From assembly GCA_028023455.1 (NCBI GenBank), contig JAQFVV010000317.1:321501-385500 (forward strand): a stretch of 64,000 bases of DNA. Direction: 5' to 3'. Made by a program: the position numbers and the translations under genes. This stretch comes from Epiperipatus broadwayi (taxonomy: Eukaryota; Onychophora; Udeonychophora; Euonychophora; Peripatidae). Of this stretch, positions 58,930 to 64,000 are shown one piece after another. The notes beneath the pieces are model-generated. The model worked only from the letters and a program-made list of their open reading frames with translations. It made no database searches and was not told the DNA's origin. How positions within the stretch are numbered: position 1 is the stretch's first letter; each line of letters begins with the position of its first letter.

Positions 58930-61900
58930 AAGTTAATTTTGTGTTCATAGAAAATTGATTTAGCATCAATAGGTGCTTTGGCTCAGTTGTGCAATTTGGT
59001 GGATAAATTGGTGCACAATTCCCCACCTGCATCCAATTTTTTAAACTAATTGAGACTTCAGTTCTAATGGCAGACTATCTTTGGTGTTATTAATTAGCGA
59101 ATTCAGTATGGGAGGGGTATGATGGCCGACTTGATGAATTAATGTACAGTCTTTGGTAGTGATATCCAGGGTTTATCAATGGTTGCATTGAATGGATGTT
59201 TTATTTTGGAATAAATATTTTTAACAGTTTGAATGAAAATTATGTTTTTATATCCAATGTTGCATAAATCCGTGATATAAGTTTTAATGTTATTTTGCTT
59301 ATCAGATTCAAGTTTACACAGACAGTGGTTTCTAAAAATGCCTTGAGACTGGATAATTTATGAAACTTTGGTGTAGTAGACTTAGAGTGTATGCTGCCTC
59401 AAAAGTGAATAGGCTTCACAAGCTTTTTATTGTTGTGATGGGTGGTTCTATGCTTTATGTATAAGTCTAGAAACTTGATGCCTTTTAAGTTGTCTTTGTT
59501 TTCTCTGGTCCATTTTATTGAAGAGGCATTTGAGAGTTCCAGCTGCATTTCATTGATTTGCGCATTGGGAGTGCAAGAAAATGGCATCATTATTGAAATC
59601 CAAATATAATACAGTTTTATCAGTACTAGGAGTTTGATTAGTGAAAATTAATTTTTGTTTCAGATTTATAGCTTATCTTTTTTTTTTCTTATTAAAAGAG
59701 ATCTGTTTGCATTTGTTTAAAGTAAAGAATTTTCAAAAGAAATACAAATAATGTTGTAGAATAATCTTTGTTGAGATTACTTGAATTTCTTTTAATAGAT
59801 ATGCTTTCTATATAGATCCCCCCCCCTACTAGACAGAAATATTACTTGGGACAGTAATGTCGTCAAAACAAGCACATGGCGGACATGAAATGTTGGAAAT
59901 TTATCTCAGTAGTGTAAATTGCTTAAGGAATTAACATATATTAATAATTGCAATGATACTTTATTAGAGAAAAGACTTCAAAAATTAAAACTTTGGGATG
60001 TACAATGTTGAAGAAAAAATAATTATCTTCCACTTATAAAGATTTCAAATGAAATTGCAATTATAATAATAAGGAATAATAATAACATGCCATTAATGTA
60101 GTACTTGTTCAATGTAAAATTTAAAAAGTCTCATATTCAAATCTGTGTCATTTGATTGTAAGCCTTTCCAAAGTTTTTAAACATGCATTAATAGATATCC
60201 CAATATATATTTTTGCACATATGTTTTTATCATGTACACATTTTAAATACATATATTCATTTTGTGCATATATATTTATTTTGTAGTCAGCACATGCGTA
60301 AATGTTTTTATTCTATCAAAACAGTATCATTCTTTCTTCTTTTCTTTATTTTGAGATGTCTTGCAATTGTAATGCCATATTTGCAGTGTGAATTACAAAA
60401 TTTTAATTTGTTTTTTTTTTATACCATGTCATTATAATGAATGAATCTAAATATGCAAGAATGTAAAATAGCTTCTGTTATACTGCAGAAATAGGGATAT
60501 TAAAGCTAGATTGATCAATTTTGATACCTGAATCTAGGCATAAAAACTGCATTTTTAAATAATATTGAGCAGGTTGTGATTTCTTATTTAAAAGGGTTTG
60601 GGGTACAGAGTTAGTGCATCTTCTTGTTATATGTATGACGAATTAAATTTCAGACCAAATAAAACTTTTTGCAAACTTAACATTTTGTTTTCAGATAGCT
60701 GGTTGGCAATCAAGCTAGCTAACCATACAATATTAGGCAATAAATGGATATCTAGCTAACTTTAACTAGACGATAAAGTAAGAGTTTAAAAATGTTTAAA
60801 TCTCATATCTTGTAAGCCTAGGTAAAACAGCCTTCTATTTCACAGGTTTTTTTATGAGAGATTATTGGAAATATCTTCACTTTGTGGTCAGCTATTTATT
60901 TTCAAAAAGACTGCTTTATTTACTTATTTCATTCATGAGTGAAGCTTTGAATGTAAAATGAAAAAAATTATTAAATAAAAAGAAATACATTTATATCCTG
61001 CTTAGCATGAAATCTTTATGTGAGGATTCAACATAGCAATCACCATCAGTTTGTGCCTCCTATTTTGATTTAAAACAGATTATTTGCTTTAACAATCACA
61101 AAAAAAATTACAAACTTGTTTTGGTGGTCGTTTTGTTAATGGTGGAAATCTTGTAAGGTTGTTAAAACATTATATCATCTGAAAGAAAGGTGGTGGCATT
61201 TTATGGTAAAAATCTTACAATGCAGAGTTTATTCATTATATGTAATATAGTATACAATATTTCATCCAGCATTCTTGCAAGACAGTTAATACATTACTTA
61301 ATGACATATTTAAAGTAAAGTTTAATGACTACAAAAATAAAAAAACAAAAATGTACCTCATTCAGTATAATAAGTAATCAAACGCCTATTTATTTTGATG
61401 ATGTGCACTAGTGAAATATATTAATTTAAAATTTTTTAATTGAATATTTTAGTTATTATATGACCAAAATTTATTTTTATTTATGCTGAATGAAATTTTT
61501 CTTTTTTTTTCTGATACCATAATTTCATATGTTTGCTATAATGTCGCCATTGTCTTGCTAAATTCAGAAGTTTTCTGATATCATAATTTCATATGTTTGC
61601 TGTAATGTCGCCATTGTCTTGCTAAATTCAGAAGAAGAAAGATAGGCAAGATGAATAGGAAGAAAGATAAATTTCCAATAGCTGTTCAGTTCAGTCATTG
61701 CACCACAAACACATCCATATATGGCACATTTTCCTTTTATATTATATTTATTTGGCATTTTGCATTGCTGTCTTAAATTTCTTCTACAGTAATTTTTTTT
61801 TTAAAGATTTCAATATTTTGTCTTGTAATAGCTCTCCTGGTGAAAGTGATATTATCTTTGGGATATTATATATATATATTCACACACACAAACAGGACTG

Positions 61901-62960
61901 TCTAAAAAGTATGCTCATATTTACCATAAAACACTTTATGAAATCTTTTTCTTCCACTTCTTATCCTCATTCCAATGATTTATTTTTCGGTTGTGAATTC
62001 AATAAATAAGCTGAAGTGCATTGTGAATTTATCATATGATCTTGCCAGCATTTTCCAGATTATTACAGAGTATAATCACTCACTTAGGAAAGCCAGATCT
62101 AATAGTATTTATGATTGCATTTTAAAGTTCTTCAGTGAAAGTGTTTCTGATCAGATTTGAAAGTGATGAACTCTTATCTATCAACTTGATTTTATTGGAA
62201 GAATTCTGACTTGTAATGAAAATATAATATTAACTTTTATTGTAATATTCATAGGAAATTGTTAGTGTTTTTATACTATTATATTCATTTAATCTTTTTT
62301 TACAAAAAAATATATGCTTCACCACAGAATACATTTGTGAATATGTGTTCTACTTCATAGCTTATCAATATATATGATTTCTTTCTATTTTCACATTTTT
62401 GATTAATTTCATAAAGTGTTTACATCTGTGTCTTATATGCTAAAGGTCTAAAAGCCTTAAGAAGAAATCTTGATAAATTTTATATAGTGAATTTTTAAAA
62501 TTAACACTAGGTCTTAATTGAATGTGGTCTTCATAAATTTTTGATAGATAACAGAAAATATGGAATCTATTTTCCAAGTAATGGTTTTAATTTTGTTTCT
62601 TCTGTGTCTTGTATCAGATTTTGCTCTCTTTTTGTAATGGCATGCTGTGAAGAATCATTTTATCAGCAGTATCCATTACAACTATAGTTTTGTCTTTGTC
62701 AGTAAGGAGAATGATTGTAGATATGTCTGGTTTGAAGATTTTATAATTTCCTGCACAACATAGAAAAAATTTGATTTAGTTGCTGTTATTGTTTAAGGTT
62801 CCTTTCTATTCTCAATCATTTTTCTAAATCAAAAGAAATTGATAGAATGTTTGGTATAATATGATGTTTGATATGCCTTTGTATGTTTTTTATATATTTT
62901 TTAATGTAATTTAGAATACGATTTTTTTATTGTTTGAAAAACTCTTGTAATGTCTTTTTT
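58930..62960 (-). pseudogene. Penelope-like retroelement, fragmented
   Basis: Reading leftward on the minus strand: at 62960-62750 a lysine-rich N-terminal block; at 62740-62670 KPDISTIILLTDKDKTIVVM, matching the 'ADKGxxTVVMD' motif of Penelope-like RTs; at 62560-62440 YLSKIYEDHIQLRPSVNFKNS, matching their LPKIHK..PLRPIVS..NS motif. After about 2.8 kb without readable sequence, 59590-59399 gives WTRENKDNLKGIKFLDLYIK, matching the F-FLDV block near the RT end, followed to 59300 by an HKLSSLKAFLETTVC block, and near 59190 KPWISLPKTV, matching the xVSLPYxG linker. The catalytic YxDD core and GIY-YIG endonuclease motifs are not readable. The spacing is three to four times the usual, so later insertions probably separate the halves, or two copies lie side by side. 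Confidence 0.55.
61507..61634. repeat. Tandem duplication of a 64-bp unit
   Basis: Unit TTTTCTGATACCATAATTTC... at 61507-61570 is repeated at 61571-61634 with two substitutions (ACCAT/ATCAT and CTATA/CTGTA). It lies inside the unreadable middle of the Penelope-like interval. Confidence 0.9.
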
Positions 62961-63404
62961 ACGAAATTTGTTTTTATCAAGCATTTCAATGTTATTAATG
63001 AAATGCAAAAGAAAAAATTACTGCTAATATATTTTGCACTATTTGTATTATTTGAACTAAATTATTTATTTTATTAAATTTCACATTTTTCTTAAACTTT
63101 AAATCACTTCTGAACCAAAAATTTATAATTGTGTCATACATATAAATTGGATCTATTCTATAAAGTTTTTTCCCATTGCAATTTTTTTTAATAAGAGGCA
63201 GCTTGATTTTTTTTACTATCTGATTGTCATGTTGTTGTAGTGCAGAATATATAAATTGTATAGCCTTTAAACAATTGTCTGCTTTTGTTTTACTCTCTAA
63301 TTAATAACATTACTTATTAATATTGGTTTATTAACAGAATTGGCTGTTGGCTGGCTATCTGAAAGAAAAATTCTAGTTTGATTGGAACCTGAAATTTTTA
63401 GTTT

Positions 63405-63476
63405 TTATCTGATCAGGATTTGAATCCAGACCCAGAGCATGGTCTTAGAAATCAAAGGACTAGTACTACACCAGAA
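63405..63476 (-). repeat. tRNA-derived SINE-like head
   Basis: On the minus strand TCTGGTGTAGTACTAGTCC (A-box region, near 63474-63456) is followed at tRNA-like spacing by GGATTCAAATCC (63428-63417), a close match to the B box. The 3' body beyond 63410 is not recognised. It is not a tRNA gene, because the stems do not pair. Confidence 0.5.
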
Positions 63477-63479
63477 GAT

Positions 63480-64000
63480 TCTTATTTATATATGTCAGTA
63501 AAATGGATAGGCATCACTTAAATCTTAAGGAATTTGTGCTTACCCCATACTTTTACCAAATTTGTTATCGATTTTTTTAAGGCTATGTTCTAAAGAGATT
63601 TTATTTTGCTTTTTTTTTTAAAAATATAGATTTGCTTATGTTATATAAGAGAATGTATTTATTGGTGCTATAATTAGTTATTAACATGCCATTCCTATAA
63701 TCTTGTTCTAGTTCTGAACAGGCTTCTAATACTTGCAATTTCTAGGTAATCTCAGGTACTGACCCAGAACTATACAATGCTATTCCTGTGTAAATATTCA
63801 CCTATTTTGGTTTTAATTGTAGGATAAAGTTTATGCAAATCTGTTGTTTTCAATATGATGTGAAATAATAATGTTTTTATAATATATTATAATAGTTTTT
63901 TCCATTGGTAATGAAAATTTCATAGTGCTATAAACGCTGGACTCTTATTTTTCTAAATAAATGCTATAAACTATTTTAGGGGGTATTGGTATTTGAATTT
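63480..64000. other. AT-rich non-coding stretch
   Basis: Nothing recognised up to the window edge. Confidence 0.6.

Noticed and set aside
61698-62009. 103-codon plus-strand frame
   Set aside because: A/T-driven composition, spans a (TA)n/(CA)n microsatellite and shows no domain; it is antisense to the Penelope-like interval.

Overview
The window is AT-rich, repeat-dense eukaryotic DNA with no intact protein-coding gene. Most of it is A/T-biased non-coding sequence broken by poly(T) and poly(A) runs, (TA)n tracts and a few poly(C) runs. Every recognisable coding signal comes from decayed transposable elements. The mix of families (RTE-type and other APE-type LINEs, a Penelope-like element, GTF2IRD2-like and ZBED5-like hAT transposases, tRNA-derived SINEs) is typical of an invertebrate metazoan. 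The low GC, the LINE 5' region and a dispersed repeat fit a mollusc, perhaps a cephalopod, but that assignment is tentative and rests on general resemblance only. The window is best read as intergenic sequence or part of a very long intron.

Layout. 1-8.6 kb: AT-rich DNA with a perfect hairpin plus 29-bp tandem at 1.9 kb and GC-richer islands at 3.0-5.6 kb. 8.6-9.6 kb: plus-strand hAT transposase remnant. 10.5-11.8 kb: plus-strand RTE reverse transcriptase remnant. 13.8 kb: first copy of a dispersed repeat (called A here). 14.4-15.1 kb: old minus-strand copy of a LINE 5' region. 15.7-15.96 kb: four degenerate copies of a ~65-bp tandem. 16.1-18.6, 21.05-21.64 and 22.7-25.45 kb: GC-richer islands of unknown class, some with a TATAAATAG motif. 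20.9 kb: a perfect-looking recursive splice motif. 26.5-27.15 kb: inverted repeats and a MITE-like element. 28.6-28.9 kb: a promoter-like CCAAT/E2F cluster. 29.7-30.35 kb: a LINE whose 5' region is inverted against its 3' end, as twin priming would produce. 32.75-35.49 kb: nearly full-length ZBED5-like hAT element on the minus strand. 36.3-36.7 kb: short non-autonomous hAT with a target-site duplication. 38.0-40.87 kb: minus-strand LINE with endonuclease and RT blocks. 43.4-43.8 kb: a long hairpin made of repeat A. 45.5-46.0 and 49.85-50.0 kb: LINE C-terminal scraps. 50.05-52.4 kb: a small proline-rich ORF and another GC-richer island. 54-54.9 kb: repeat A and a SINE. 58.9-63.0 kb: a Penelope-like element in pieces on the minus strand. 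63.4 kb: a SINE.

No genes here act together in a pathway. The only host-gene signals are weak: one possible 17-codon first exon at 25.4 kb, the recursive splice site at 20.9 kb and the promoter-like cluster at 28.6 kb. Protein identities come from reading degenerate translations against remembered family consensus motifs, so element boundaries are approximate unless stated.
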